64,000 bases of DNA from Candidatus Tectomicrobia bacterium (GTDB lineage Bacteria; UBA8248), in contig JACPUR010000024.1 of the NCBI GenBank assembly GCA_016192135.1, forward strand, positions 1-64,000, read 5' to 3'. A program made the translations under genes and the position numbers. The notes beneath the pieces were generated by a model, which had not been told where the DNA came from, ran no database searches, and saw nothing but the letters and a program-made list of their open reading frames with translations. Within the stretch, counting starts at the first letter, position 1. Each line of letters opens with the position of its first letter. Of the stretch, positions 8,088-17,284 are shown piece after piece.

Positions 8088-10708
8088 GGCTCTCCGCGGG
8101 CCTCGGCCTCGCCGCAGGGGTGCTCTGGCTCGCCCTCGCCTCCGGCTCGTCCTCCGCCGCGCCGGGCAAGGAGACGCCCCCCGAGGTGCTCCACTTCGGC
8201 CTGAGCGCCTTCCGCGACGGGCTCTACGATCCCGCCATCGAGGCCTTCCGCGGCTACATCGCCCGCTGGCCCGCCGGCCAGGGCGCCGCCTCGGCGCGCT
8301 ACTACCTCGCGGAGGCCTACCGCCGGCGCGGGAAGCCCGCCGAGGCCCTCGCGGCCTACCAGGAGTTCGCCGCGCGGCACCCGCGGGACGCGCGGGTTCC
8401 CGAGGCCCGGCTCATGATGGGCGAGCTCCTGGAGAAGAAGGGGGACCGCGCCGGGGCCCTCCAGGCCTACGCCTCGATCAAGGAGGGCCCGCTGCGCCCG
8501 GAGGCCCTCCATCGCACGGCCGCGCTCCACGTCGCGGCGGGGGAATGGATGGGGGCGGCCCGGGCCCTGGGCGAGTTCCGGCGGCTCGCGCCCCGGGACC
8601 CGCGCCAGGAGGCCGCCGCCTACGACCACGCCCTGGCCCTGGACCGCGCCGGGCGGCCCGAGGAGGCCGAGGCGGCCATCCGCGAGGTCCTCGAGAAACA
8701 TCCGCACAACCCGCGCGCCACGGAGTTCCGCCGCCGGCACGGCTTCATCCTCCTGGGGCTCGGGCGACCCGAGGCGGCGGAGCGGGCCTTCGAGGCGCTC
8801 TTCCGGGCCGCGCCCAGCGAGCGCCACCGCGCCGACGTGCGCCTCGGGCACGCGGCGAGCCTCATGGGGCAGAAGAAGCACCGCCAGGCGGCGGGCGTCT
8901 TCGAGGGCGTGCTGGCCTTCTCGCCCTCGGCCGGGGAGCGCCGCACCGCCGAGCGGGGGGCGGCCGCCGCGTGGTGGGAGGCGGGGGAGTTCGCCCGCGC
9001 CGCCTCGGCCTACCGCCGCATGGCCGCCTCCTCGGGCAAGGAGGCGCTGCCCCGCTACATCGCCAGCCTGGACCGCGCCGGGCAGTGCGGGGGCGAGAAG
9101 GGCCGCGAGTCGCTGCGCTACGTCCTGGGCGCGCTGGAGCGGGGGGCCGATCTCGCGCCCCCCGACCGGCTGCGGCTCGGGGACTGCCTGGCGAAGGCCG
9201 GGATGGACGGCGAGGCCGCCGCCCAGTGGGAAGCGCTCGTGAAGGCCGCCCCCGCCTCGGAGGAGGGCCTGTGGGCCGCCCTGCGGCGGGCGGGGCTGCT
9301 CGAGCGCGGGGGGAAGCCGAAGGAGGCGATGGCCGCCTACGCCGCCCTCGCCGAGGCCGCGCAGGGCTTCAAGGGAGAGAAGGAGAAGGCGGCCGAGCCG
9401 CTGCGCCAGGCCGCCCTCCGGGGGGCCTTCCTCCACTACGGGGCGGACGACTGCGCGGGCGCCCTCGGGCTCCTCAAGTCCCTCCCGCGCGACGCGGTGC
9501 CGGAGGAGTCCCGGGCCGAGCTGGCATCGCTCCGGGCCGAGTGCGCCTTCCGGGCGAAGCGCTGGGAGGAGGCCGAGGTGTACTACGAGCAGGTCCTCCT
9601 CGGGGCGCGCCGGCCCGAGCTGGCCGCGCGGGCGCGGCTCCAGCTCGCCGCCGCGGCCGAGGCCAAGGGGGACCGGAAGCTCGCCATCCGGCGCGTGAAA
9701 GAGGCCCTGCCGCTCCTTCCGCCCGAGGCGGCGCGCGAGGCCCGGCTGGCGGGGGCGCGGCTGCTGCGCGGGGAGGGGGACCCGCAGGGGGCGCGGGAGA
9801 TGCTCCTCCCCTTCGCGGAGGACGAGAAGGGCGACCCGGAGCGCAGGCGCGAGGCCTGGCTCTTCCTGGCCCGCGAGGCCGCCGGGCGCGAGGACTGGAA
9901 GGAGGCGGACCGGGCCCTGACCCGCTGGCGGGGGCTCTCGCCCGCCGATCGGTCCGAGGGGCTGGGGATCGAGGCCAAGGTCCGCTGGCGCGAGGGCCGC
10001 TGCCCCGAGGCGTCCGAGGCGGCCCGCCAGGCGCTGGCCGGGCCGGGGGACAATCCGGAGCGGGGCGAGCTGCGGCGCATCGTCGCCGCCTGCCTGCTGA
10101 GGGAGGGGAAGTTCGCCGAGGCGGTGCCCGCCCTCGAGGAAGTGACCCGCCTGGAGCCCCAGGCGCCGGACGCGGCCTTCGAGCTGGCCCAGGCCCTGGA
10201 CCGGGCGGGGGAGGCCCGGAGGGCGGAGGCCGCTTACGCGGACTACCTCGATCGCTTCCGGGGGGAGGGGCGGTGGCAGCGGGCCGCGCTGCGCCTGGGC
10301 TACCTCCGGCTCGCGGAGGGCCGGGAGGGGGAGGCCCTGGAGGCCTTCCGGCTGGCGGCCGGGGCCGAGGCCCCCGAGGTCCGCGGCCCGGCCCGCTACG
10401 AGGTGGCGAGGAGCCTCGAGGCCTCGAAGCCCAAGGCGGCCCTCGATGCCTATGAGAAGCTCGTGGCGGAGGGCACGATCGAGGCGGAGTGGCGGCGCAA
10501 CGCGGCCTGGCGGGCGGCGGCGCTCCGGGAGCGGGCGGGGGAGTGGAAGGAGGCGCTCGCGCTCTACCGGAGGCTCGCGCAGGAGAAGGCGGGCGGCGAG
10601 GGCGAGAGCCGCCAGGCGCACGCCCGGGCCGAGCGGATCGAGGCCTACCTCAAGCAGGCCGAGGAGCGCGAGGAGAAGATGCGGACCCGGGAGCCGCTCT
10701 TCCGGTGA
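8084..10708 (+). CDS. Large secreted TPR-repeat protein 1
   Basis: This encodes 874 aa from GTG 8084, which overlaps the panC stop (GTGA). Residues 1-25 form a Sec signal peptide (hydrophobic LSAGLGLAAGVLWLALASG, then an Ala-x-Ala-like SSAAPG site), so it is exported. The rest is a continuous array of degenerate tetratricopeptide repeats rich in Ala, Glu and Arg (for example AIEAFRGYIARWPAGQGAASARYYLAEAYRRRGKPAEALAAY). No catalytic motif is visible. It is followed by a second TPR protein and an ExbB/ExbD/TonB set, so a periplasmic scaffold role in an energised envelope complex is the best guess. Confidence 0.85.
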   Translation: MRLSAGLGLAAGVLWLALASGSSSAAPGKETPPEVLHFGLSAFRDGLYDPAIEAFRGYIARWPAGQGAASARYYLAEAYRRRGKPAEALAAYQEFAARHPRDARVPEARLMMGELLEKKGDRAGALQAYASIKEGPLRPEALHRTAALHVAAGEWMGAARALGEFRRLAPRDPRQEAAAYDHALALDRAGRPEEAEAAIREVLEKHPHNPRATEFRRRHGFILLGLGRPEAAERAFEALFRAAPSERHRADVRLGHAASLMGQKKHRQAAGVFEGVLAFSPSAGERRTAERGAAAAWWEAGEFARAASAYRRMAASSGKEALPRYIASLDRAGQCGGEKGRESLRYVLGALERGADLAPPDRLRLGDCLAKAGMDGEAAAQWEALVKAAPASEEGLWAALRRAGLLERGGKPKEAMAAYAALAEAAQGFKGEKEKAAEPLRQAALRGAFLHYGADDCAGALGLLKSLPRDAVPEESRAELASLRAECAFRAKRWEEAEVYYEQVLLGARRPELAARARLQLAAAAEAKGDRKLAIRRVKEALPLLPPEAAREARLAGARLLRGEGDPQGAREMLLPFAEDEKGDPERRREAWLFLAREAAGREDWKEADRALTRWRGLSPADRSEGLGIEAKVRWREGRCPEASEAARQALAGPGDNPERGELRRIVAACLLREGKFAEAVPALEEVTRLEPQAPDAAFELAQALDRAGEARRAEAAYADYLDRFRGEGRWQRAALRLGYLRLAEGREGEALEAFRLAAGAEAPEVRGPARYEVARSLEASKPKAALDAYEKLVAEGTIEAEWRRNAAWRAAALRERAGEWKEALALYRRLAQEKAGGEGESRQAHARAERIEAYLKQAEEREEKMRTREPLFR

Positions 10709-10764
10709 GAGAGAGGGTGGGGATGCGCGCGGGATGGTTGGGCATAGGGCCTGTGTTCCCATCT

Positions 10765-10792
10765 GTAGGGGCGAGGCATGCCTCGCCCCTAC
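10765..10792. repeat. GTAGGGGC-type 28-bp palindrome, core GAGGCATGCCTC
   Basis: A perfect palindrome with arms GTAGGGGC and GCCCCTAC and core GAGGCATGCCTC. It ends 14 bp before the start codon of the second TPR gene, within what would be an operon mRNA, so its hairpin could affect translation or processing. Confidence 0.9.
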
Positions 10793-10806
10793 GAACAGGT
10801 CAGGGC

Positions 10807-13800
10807 ATGATCTGTCTGTGCGCCCTCCTCGCCGCGCTCTTGCTCGCCGCCCCCCCGGCGTGGGCCGGGCCGGCCGCCAAGAAAGGCGCCCCCCCCGCCG
10901 AGTCGCGCCTCTCGCTCTCCCTGCCCGAGGTGGTGATCGAGGTCCCGGACGTCGAGCAGCTCGTCGCCCAGCGGGTGCGCCCGGTCCCCCCGGAGCGGCT
11001 GGGGGTGCGGCTGCCGGACGTCCTCCTGGACGGCGAGATACCTCCGATGACGCTCCCGGAGCGGCCCCTCCCCGCCGAGCGCGAGCCCGACCCCGAGCTC
11101 ACCCGGGCCTGGGGCGGCCTCTCCCGCGCCTTCGGGAGCAACGAGAAGATCTTCGAGACCGGCCTCGCCTACTGGAAGAAGAGCGCCCCCGTCGAGGCGC
11201 TGCGCTTCTTCGAGGAGGCGGCGCAGAAGACCCGCGAGCCGCGCCTCAAGGCGGCCTCCCTCTTCTGGGCCGGGGAGGCGGCGCTGCGCCTCGGCCGGAA
11301 GGAGGAGGCCCGGCGGCACCGCGAGGCGGCGCTCCGCGTCCAGGGGGCCGAGCCGTACCCCTCGACGGCGCGCTACGCCATCGCGGAGGAGCAGTGCCAG
11401 GGGGGGGACCTGCGCGGCTGCCTCGCCACCCTGGACGGCGGGCGGTGGCGGCCCGGGTCGCTCGCCTCGGAGGAGGGGCGCCTCCTCCGGGCCTGGGCGC
11501 ACGAGCGGCTCGGGGCCCGGCCCCAGGCGCGCGGCGCCCTGCGGGAGCTGGCCGGGGAGTCCGGGCCCTTCGCCACGCGGGCGCTCGTGGTGCTGGGCCA
11601 CTGGGACCGGCGGGAGGGCGACTTCCGCCGAGCGGCGGACCGCTACGCCCAGGCGGAGGCCTCGGGCCCCCCGCGCGGGGAGGCGCAGGCGGCGCTCCTG
11701 GGCGAGGCGCTCCACGGGCTGGGCTGGGCGCGCCTGCGGCTGGAGCGGCCGAGGGAAGCGGCCGACGCCTTCGCGCTCTTCCTCCGGCGCCACCCGAAGC
11801 ACCCCCTCCTGCGCTCGGCCGAGGCGGGGGCGCTCGCCGCCCGCATCGAGGCCGCCGGCAAGGGCGCGGCCAAGGAGCTCGCCTCAGTCCTCGACGCCTT
11901 CCTCAAGAGGCATCCGGGCAGCCCCGAGGCGGGGCCGCTCCGGCTCCAGCTCGCCTGGTGGCTCTTCCGGCGCGAGAGCTACGCCGAGGCGGGCCGGCGT
12001 GCCGCCGCGGTGAGCGACGCCTATCCGCTGGGGCGCACCTACCGGCTCGCCCGGGTGATCGAGGGGCTCTCGCTCTACCACCAGGGGGAGGCGGGCCGGG
12101 CCTACGGGGTCCTGCGCCTCGGGGCCGAGCGCCCGCCCGCCGAGGGCCAGGACCCGGCCGAGCGGGCCGCCGCGCGCTCGGCGGCCATGGCCACGGCCTT
12201 CGCCGCCTTCCGGCTGCGGGACTTCTCCGGGGCGCAGGCCATCCTCGCCGAGTGGGCGTTCGGGAAGGACCCGCGCCGCGCCGCCGACGCCGAGGCGGCG
12301 CTCTGGCACGGGGAGGCCGCCTTCGAGGCGGGAGGCCTGGACGCCGCGCGCCGCGCCTTCGCGGCCATCCCCCGCGAGCACGGCCTTTACCTCCGCGGGC
12401 AGGCGGGCCTCGCCTGGGTCCACTACCGCCGGAAGGAGTGGGGGGCGGCGGCGGCCGTCTTCGACCAGCTCATCGAGAGAAGCCCCGAGGGGCCGCTCGC
12501 CGCCGAGGCGCTCGCCCGGGCGGGGGAGGCCCGCTACAACCTGGGCGACTTCCAGGGGGCCATCGCGGCCTTCGAGCGCGTCGAGCAGGGCCACGCGGGG
12601 CGCGAGGTGGCGGCCGAGGCCGTCCTCCAGAAGGGGAAGCTCCTCTTCCGCAGGGGGCGCATGGACGAGGCGGAGGCGGCTTTCCGCCACTTCCTCGGCC
12701 GGTTCCCGCGCAGCCCGGCCGCGCCCGAGGTCGAGTACTGGTCCGCCCTCGTGCCCTTCCAGCGCGGGGAATTCGGGACGGCGCGCGAGCGCCTGCTCGA
12801 GTTCGCCGGGCGCCGGAAGGACTCCCCCCTGGCCGGCGACGCCTACCTGCGGGCCGCCGACGCCAGCTACAACGAGGGCAACTACCTCCAGGCCGACCGC
12901 CTCTACCGGCTCGTGATGGCCCGGTTCCCCGACCACCCCCGCTACCGCGAGGCCTCCTACGGGCTCCTGCTCACCCGGCTCCAGCGCGAGGAGTTCGACG
13001 CCTTCCTGAAGGAGGGGCGCGCCTTCGCGGACCGCTTCCCGTCCTCCCCGCTGAGCATCGCGCTCCTGTTCCAGGTGGGGGAGGTGAACCTCACGCGCGG
13101 GAACATGGAGGAGGCCCTGCGCGCCTACCGCGAGGTGGCGGCCCGTTACCCCGAGGACGAGCTGGCCGCCCACGCCGTGCTGCGCATCGGGGGCATCCAC
13201 CGGCGCCGCCAGAACGTCGACGCCGCCCTGGACGCCTACGAAACCCTCATCGTCCGCTACGCCGGCAGCCGCCTCAGGCCGGACGCCCTCTTCGCGGCGG
13301 GCGAGACCCTCGCCGGCATCGGCCGCTGCGCCGAGGCCAAGCGGCGCTTCGAGGAGTTCCTCTCCAAGCACCCGCGGCACGACTTCTCGCTCCTGGCCCG
13401 CTTCGAGCTGGGCCGCTGCGAGGCCCGGCTGGGGAACGAGCGGGCGGCGGCGGAGCACATGCAGGCGGTTGCGGGCTCGGAGGAGGCCGGGGGCATCCGC
13501 GCCCAGGCGGGGCTCCTGCTCGCGGCGCTCCGGGCCAAGGCGGGCGATCTCGACGGGGCGGACCGTGCCCTCCAGACCGCGCTCGGCTCGGACGACCCGG
13601 CCGTGGCGGCCGAGGCCCTCTTCAGCCGGGCGGACCTCATGGCCCGGCGGGGCGACCCCTCGGCCGCCTCGGAATTCCTCAAGTTGACCTACCGCTACCC
13701 GGAGCAGAGAATATGGGCGGCGCGCGCCCTCGCGCGCGCCGGCGAGATGTACGAGAAGGCCGGGAACCAAGCCACCGCCCTCCGGATCTTCCAGAAGATG

Positions 13801-13887
13801 CGCGAGACCGCTCCCCCCGGGGAGCTGCGCCAGGCCGCGGAGGAAGCGGTGCGGCGCCTGAGCCAGGCGCCCGCCGCGCGGCGCTGA
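10807..13887 (+). CDS. Large secreted TPR-repeat protein 2
   Basis: This encodes 1026 aa. ATG 10807 begins a signal peptide, MICLCALLAALLLAAPPAWA, with cleavage expected after AWA. There is only a weak ribosome site, and a 28-bp palindrome lies 14 bp upstream, so expression may depend on the upstream gene. Residues about 25-100 are a proline-rich linker (LPEVVIEVPDVEQLV). The remainder is a very long chain of TPR-like repeats, some close to consensus (DEAEAAFRHFLGRFPRSPAAPEVEYWSALVPF and QADRLYRLVMARFPDHPRYREASYG). These resemble the TPRs of YbgF/CpoB and of outer-membrane assembly proteins. It lies 191 bp upstream of the ExbB-like gene. Confidence 0.85.
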   Translation: MICLCALLAALLLAAPPAWAGPAAKKGAPPAESRLSLSLPEVVIEVPDVEQLVAQRVRPVPPERLGVRLPDVLLDGEIPPMTLPERPLPAEREPDPELTRAWGGLSRAFGSNEKIFETGLAYWKKSAPVEALRFFEEAAQKTREPRLKAASLFWAGEAALRLGRKEEARRHREAALRVQGAEPYPSTARYAIAEEQCQGGDLRGCLATLDGGRWRPGSLASEEGRLLRAWAHERLGARPQARGALRELAGESGPFATRALVVLGHWDRREGDFRRAADRYAQAEASGPPRGEAQAALLGEALHGLGWARLRLERPREAADAFALFLRRHPKHPLLRSAEAGALAARIEAAGKGAAKELASVLDAFLKRHPGSPEAGPLRLQLAWWLFRRESYAEAGRRAAAVSDAYPLGRTYRLARVIEGLSLYHQGEAGRAYGVLRLGAERPPAEGQDPAERAAARSAAMATAFAAFRLRDFSGAQAILAEWAFGKDPRRAADAEAALWHGEAAFEAGGLDAARRAFAAIPREHGLYLRGQAGLAWVHYRRKEWGAAAAVFDQLIERSPEGPLAAEALARAGEARYNLGDFQGAIAAFERVEQGHAGREVAAEAVLQKGKLLFRRGRMDEAEAAFRHFLGRFPRSPAAPEVEYWSALVPFQRGEFGTARERLLEFAGRRKDSPLAGDAYLRAADASYNEGNYLQADRLYRLVMARFPDHPRYREASYGLLLTRLQREEFDAFLKEGRAFADRFPSSPLSIALLFQVGEVNLTRGNMEEALRAYREVAARYPEDELAAHAVLRIGGIHRRRQNVDAALDAYETLIVRYAGSRLRPDALFAAGETLAGIGRCAEAKRRFEEFLSKHPRHDFSLLARFELGRCEARLGNERAAAEHMQAVAGSEEAGGIRAQAGLLLAALRAKAGDLDGADRALQTALGSDDPAVAAEALFSRADLMARRGDPSAASEFLKLTYRYPEQRIWAARALARAGEMYEKAGNQATALRIFQKMRETAPPGELRQAAEEAVRRLSQAPAARR

Positions 13888-14078
13888 ACGCGAAGGCAAT
13901 AATCCGCCGAGGAGAAATCCGGAGCCCGTTGGCCGGGATCGCGTAGCGCGATGGCAATCCCCCCCCTCCCAAAGGGAGAGTGGGGAGGCCCGGACCCTCC
14001 CAGGGCGAGCTTCGCAGGGTTCCACGCTGGCAGACGGCTTGTCCGCCCATCCACCGGCGTACGCGAAAGGGGCAGGGG

Positions 14079-14678
14079 ATGCTCGAATTCCTGATGAAGG
14101 GGGGGATCCTGATGATCCCTCTCGGCATCTGCTCGATCCTCGCCCTGGCCATCATCCTCGAGCGCGCCTACAACCTGCGCTTACCGCGCGTCATTCCGGC
14201 GGATCTCATTCAGCAGGCGCGGCACCTGCTCGCGGAGGACCAGGTCGAGGAGGCCGTGCTCCTCTGCCGGCGCCACGCCTCGCCCATCGCGCGCATCATG
14301 CTGGCCGCCATCTCGAACTACGACCGGGAGAAGGAGGAGCTCAAGGAGATCGTCGAGGACGCGGGGCGCCAGGAGGTGCCCGTGCTGGACCGCTACCTGG
14401 GCGTGCTGGGCACCATCGCCGCCGTCTCGCCCCTGCTGGGCATCACCGGCACCGTCTTCGGCATGATCCGCACCTTCGCCACCATCAGCGAGAAGGGGGT
14501 GGCGCACCCCAGCCAGCTCGCGGGCGGCATCTACGAGGCGCTCATCACCACCGCGGCGGGCCTCGTGATCGCCATCCCGTCGCTCATCTTCTACAACTAC
14601 TACGCCGCCCAGTCCGACCGCCTGGTCCTCGAGCTCGAGAAGCAGGCCTACCGCGTCCTCGAGATTCTCAAGCGCTGA
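14079..14678 (+). CDS. MotA/TolQ/ExbB-family proton channel protein
   Basis: This encodes 199 aa. ATG 14079 begins MLEFLMKGGILMIPLG and follows an AAAGGGGCAGGGG purine tract. There are three membrane segments: about 5-27, then a pair after LDRYLGVLGTIAAVSPLLGITGTVFGMIRTF (about 105-140) and in AGLVIAIPSLIFYNYY. The signature TVFGMIRTF and the conserved threonine/proline region are those of TolQ/ExbB. Together with the next gene it forms an inner-membrane proton-driven motor that powers outer-membrane or periplasmic partners. I cannot decide between ExbB and TolQ from sequence alone. Confidence 0.93.
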   Translation: MLEFLMKGGILMIPLGICSILALAIILERAYNLRLPRVIPADLIQQARHLLAEDQVEEAVLLCRRHASPIARIMLAAISNYDREKEELKEIVEDAGRQEVPVLDRYLGVLGTIAAVSPLLGITGTVFGMIRTFATISEKGVAHPSQLAGGIYEALITTAAGLVIAIPSLIFYNYYAAQSDRLVLELEKQAYRVLEILKR

Positions 14679-14688
14679 GGAGGGGACG

Positions 14689-15138
14689 ATGAGATTCCGC
14701 GAGCTGCGCCGCGTGCAGGCGGAGCCGGGGATGACGGCCCTCATCGACACCGTCTTCCTGCTCCTGCTCTTCTTCGCCCTGAGCTCCTCGTTCGTCATGC
14801 AGGTCGGCATCAGCGTGAACCTCCCCCGCACCGTCTCGTCCGAGACCGCCGTGCGCAAGGACGTCATCGTCGTCGTCGCCCGCGACGGCCGCATCTTCGT
14901 GAACAACGAGGAGGTGCCCTTCGACTCGCTGTGGGGCCGCCTCATCGAGGAGCTGCGCGTCCAGCCCGAGGGCGCCCTCATCCTCCGCGCCGACCGCGAC
15001 GTGCCCCACGGCCAGGTCGTGCGCGTCATGGACGTGGCCAAGCAGGCGGGCGCCGGCCGCATCGCCATCGCCACCGAGCCCGCCCGGAAGGACGAGATTC
15101 CGGGCCGCCCCGCGCCGCCCGCCGAACCGAAGAGATGA
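14689..15138 (+). CDS. ExbD/TolR-family biopolymer transport protein
   Basis: This encodes 149 aa. ATG 14689 follows GAGGAGGGG. The only transmembrane helix (about 15-37) carries the conserved proton-carrying aspartate in MTALIDTVFLLLLFF. The periplasmic part has the usual TolR/ExbD strand pattern (VIVVVARDGRIFVNNEEVPF and LILRADRDVPHGQVVRVMDVAKQAG). It lies 10 bp after the ExbB-like gene and overlaps the TonB-like gene by ATGA, so the three are one transcript and probably one complex. Confidence 0.95.
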   Translation: MRFRELRRVQAEPGMTALIDTVFLLLLFFALSSSFVMQVGISVNLPRTVSSETAVRKDVIVVVARDGRIFVNNEEVPFDSLWGRLIEELRVQPEGALILRADRDVPHGQVVRVMDVAKQAGAGRIAIATEPARKDEIPGRPAPPAEPKR

Positions 15139-15956
15139 GCCTGTCGCTGCTCTACTCGCTCCTCGCCTCGTTGCTCCTCCACGCCTTCCTGCTCGTGTTC
15201 GGGCCGGCCGTGGGCCCCCTGGAGGTCGAGCCCCCGCCCGCCGTCGAGGTGGAGCTCGTCCGCCGCCAGGTGCCGATCCCCGAGGCCCTGCAGCTCAAGC
15301 CCCTGCCCCCCGTGCCCCTGCCCGAGCCGCTCGACCTGGGCCGCCTCCTGAGCGAGGACCGCGCGAAGACGGGCCTCCCGGACCCCTCGCTCGAAACCCC
15401 GCTCTCCACGCGCCCCCCGGGGGAGCCCCCCGAGAGCAAGCCCTCGGGTCCCCCCAAGCTCGAGATGCCCCGGATCGCGCCCCCGCCCGACCCCCTGGCC
15501 ATGCGGCCCCCCGCCGCCGGCGAGGTGCTCGAGGACGTGCTCCAGGGCGCCCCCCGGCCCGCCCCCTCCAAGCCCGCCGGGGAACACCGCCCGCCCGCCT
15601 CCGAGAAGGAGGAGGCGGCCCGCATCGAGGAGGAGATCGCCCGCCTCCTTCCCATGATCGAGCGCCAGGAGGCCGCCCGGCCCCCCATCCGGGGCCCCGC
15701 CGCGAGCCGCCGCGTCGTCTTCCAGCCCCCGCCGCCCCAGGTCGCGGGCCTGGACGAGACGGCCGACATCATCCTGCGCTTCTGGGTGCTGCCCGACGGA
15801 ACGGTGGGCCGCGTCATCCCCATCCGCAAGGGGAGCGCCCGGCTCGAGGGCATCGCCACCACCCATCTCAAGCGCTGGCGCTTCACCCCTCTCCCCTCGC
15901 ACGAGGCGCCGCGCGAGGAGTGGGGCATCGTCGCCTTCCGGTTCCGGGTGCGGTGA
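15135..15956 (+). CDS. TonB/TolA-like energy-transducing protein
   Basis: This encodes 273 aa. ATG 15135 overlaps the previous stop (ATGA). The N-terminal anchor is LSLLYSLLASLLLHAFLLVFG, with the membrane-embedded histidine (LLH) typical of TonB/TolA. A proline-rich periplasmic linker covers about 30-190. The C-terminal domain (about 205-273) reads DETADIILRFWVLPDGTVG..IRKGSARLEGIATTHLKRWRF and fits the TonB_C fold. The linker has long Pro/Glu/Lys stretches able to span the periplasm. No TonB-dependent receptor is in the window. With the two preceding TPR proteins this looks like a dedicated envelope machine. Confidence 0.85.
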   Translation: MSLSLLYSLLASLLLHAFLLVFGPAVGPLEVEPPPAVEVELVRRQVPIPEALQLKPLPPVPLPEPLDLGRLLSEDRAKTGLPDPSLETPLSTRPPGEPPESKPSGPPKLEMPRIAPPPDPLAMRPPAAGEVLEDVLQGAPRPAPSKPAGEHRPPASEKEEAARIEEEIARLLPMIERQEAARPPIRGPAASRRVVFQPPPPQVAGLDETADIILRFWVLPDGTVGRVIPIRKGSARLEGIATTHLKRWRFTPLPSHEAPREEWGIVAFRFRVR

Positions 15957-16195
15957 GATCGGGTATCATCGAACGCGCGGAAAGATAGGCGTGCGGACGC
16001 CCCTACGGACATTGCCGGCGGTGATGTGTATCCGCAGGGGCGTATTGCAATAGCCCCTACATGACGCAACGCCCGCACGCCGATCATGACGTAGGGGCGG
16101 CCCCCGTGCCTGCCCCGGTGGAAAGGCGGCCGCGGAGAGCCAACCCTGCCGGTATGGCGGGCGGCGGGGTTCCGGGGAGGAGAGGGGCGGTGCCG
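15957..16195. repeat. Intergenic block with degenerate GTAGGGGC repeats
   Basis: A degraded copy (GATAGGCG..GACGCCCCTAC) ends near 16006. A near-perfect palindrome at 16034-16060 (GCAGGGGCGTATTGCAATAGCCCCTAC) lacks one base relative to the 6354 copy. A further half-copy (GTAGGGGCGGCCCCCGTGCCTGCCCC) starts at 16092. The ribosome site of the cytochrome gene (GGGAGGAGAGGGG) follows. Confidence 0.7.
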
Positions 16196-17284
16196 ATGAA
16201 ACCTTCCGTCTTTGCCCTCGTGGCGGCCCTGATCCTCCCGGCCCTCCCGGCCGCGGCCCGCGCCGCGGAGAAGGAACACCCGGGCGAGCGGCGGGTGCGC
16301 GAGCTGAACTGCGCCGCCTGCCACCCGATCGGGCCCGCGCCCCCGGCCCGCCCCGCCCCCCAGGTGGGGCCTCCCCTCCATCGGGCGGGCCTCCGCCTCC
16401 AGCCGGACTGGCTCAAGGGCTTCCTCGCCCGCCCCGCCAAGCTCCGGCCCGCGGAGCCGGCCCGGATGCCCGACTTCCGCCTGGCCGCCTGGGAGATCGA
16501 GGCCCTCGCCGCCCATCTCCAGGGCCTCCAGGAGCCCTGGGAGGAGGGCGCGCCCCCATCGGGGGCCTCCTTCGGCGCCCTCTACCGGGGCCTCCCGCCC
16601 GGGGACGCGAAGCGGGGGCGGGCCGCCTTCGAGCGGAACGAGTGCGCCAAGTGCCATCCCGATCCGGAGGGCAAGCTCCCCCCGCCCGGGGAACGCAAGG
16701 CCTGGGGCCCCGACCTGCGGGAGATGAGCCGCAAGCTCACCCGCGAGGGGCTGGCCGCCGTCCTCTTCGACCCCGCCCAGGCGCGGCCGGGCTCCGCGAT
16801 GCCGAGCTTCTTCTACGACCAGGGGGAACCCCTCGACCCGGACGCCCCGCGGCAAATCGCCGACCTCGCCGCCTACCTCGCCTCCCTCGCGGGGCCCCCG
16901 CCCCGGGTGCTCGACCTGACCTCGGGGGGAGCCTCCCCCGGGACGCGGGAACGGGGCCGGCGGCTGGCCCTCCAGCTCAACTGCGCGGGCTGCCACGCGG
17001 GGACGGGCCTCGACCCCCGCCGCCCGGCCCAGGTGGCGCCTCCCCTGGGCTACCGGAACGCCCCCCGCACCTACACCCGGGAGATGGTCGCCGGCTGGCT
17101 CCAGCGCCCGGCCACCATCCCCATGCACGAGCGGATGATGGGCTTCGGCCGCATGCCCACCTTCGGCCTCTCCCGGGAGGAGGCCTGCCGGATCGCGGAC
17201 TGGCTCTTCACCCTGGACAGGGCCGGCGGGGGGATGGGGGGCGGCATGACGATGATGAGCCAGGGGGGCGGGGTGAAATGCTGA
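16196..17284 (+). CDS. Periplasmic triheme cytochrome c
   Basis: This encodes 362 aa. ATG 16196 follows GGGAGGAGAGGGG. The signal peptide (1-23, MKPSVFALVAALILPALPAAARA) exports it. Three CxxCH haem sites are at C39-H43 (CAACH), C150-H154 (CAKCH) and C263-H267 (CAGCH), each starting a cytochrome-c-like module of about 110 residues. Possible axial methionines are in RMPDF, AMPSFF and RMPTFG. The tail is Gly/Met-rich (GGGMGGGMTMMSQGGG). It probably carries electrons between periplasmic enzymes and a terminal oxidase. No oxidase gene is adjacent, although a haem-c oxidase-like pair lies at 35-37.7 kb. Confidence 0.9.
   Translation: MKPSVFALVAALILPALPAAARAAEKEHPGERRVRELNCAACHPIGPAPPARPAPQVGPPLHRAGLRLQPDWLKGFLARPAKLRPAEPARMPDFRLAAWEIEALAAHLQGLQEPWEEGAPPSGASFGALYRGLPPGDAKRGRAAFERNECAKCHPDPEGKLPPPGERKAWGPDLREMSRKLTREGLAAVLFDPAQARPGSAMPSFFYDQGEPLDPDAPRQIADLAAYLASLAGPPPRVLDLTSGGASPGTRERGRRLALQLNCAGCHAGTGLDPRRPAQVAPPLGYRNAPRTYTREMVAGWLQRPATIPMHERMMGFGRMPTFGLSREEACRIADWLFTLDRAGGGMGGGMTMMSQGGGVKC

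Noticed and set aside
7955-10762. A long minus-strand reading frame opposite the first TPR gene
   Set aside because: It mirrors the high-GC plus-strand gene, has no ribosome site or recognisable domain, and its composition follows from the third-position GC bias of the real gene.
11884-14025. A 713-codon minus-strand frame opposite the second TPR gene and the following gap
   Set aside because: Low-complexity Leu/Gly/Arg/Pro content with no family match; a shadow of the TPR gene.
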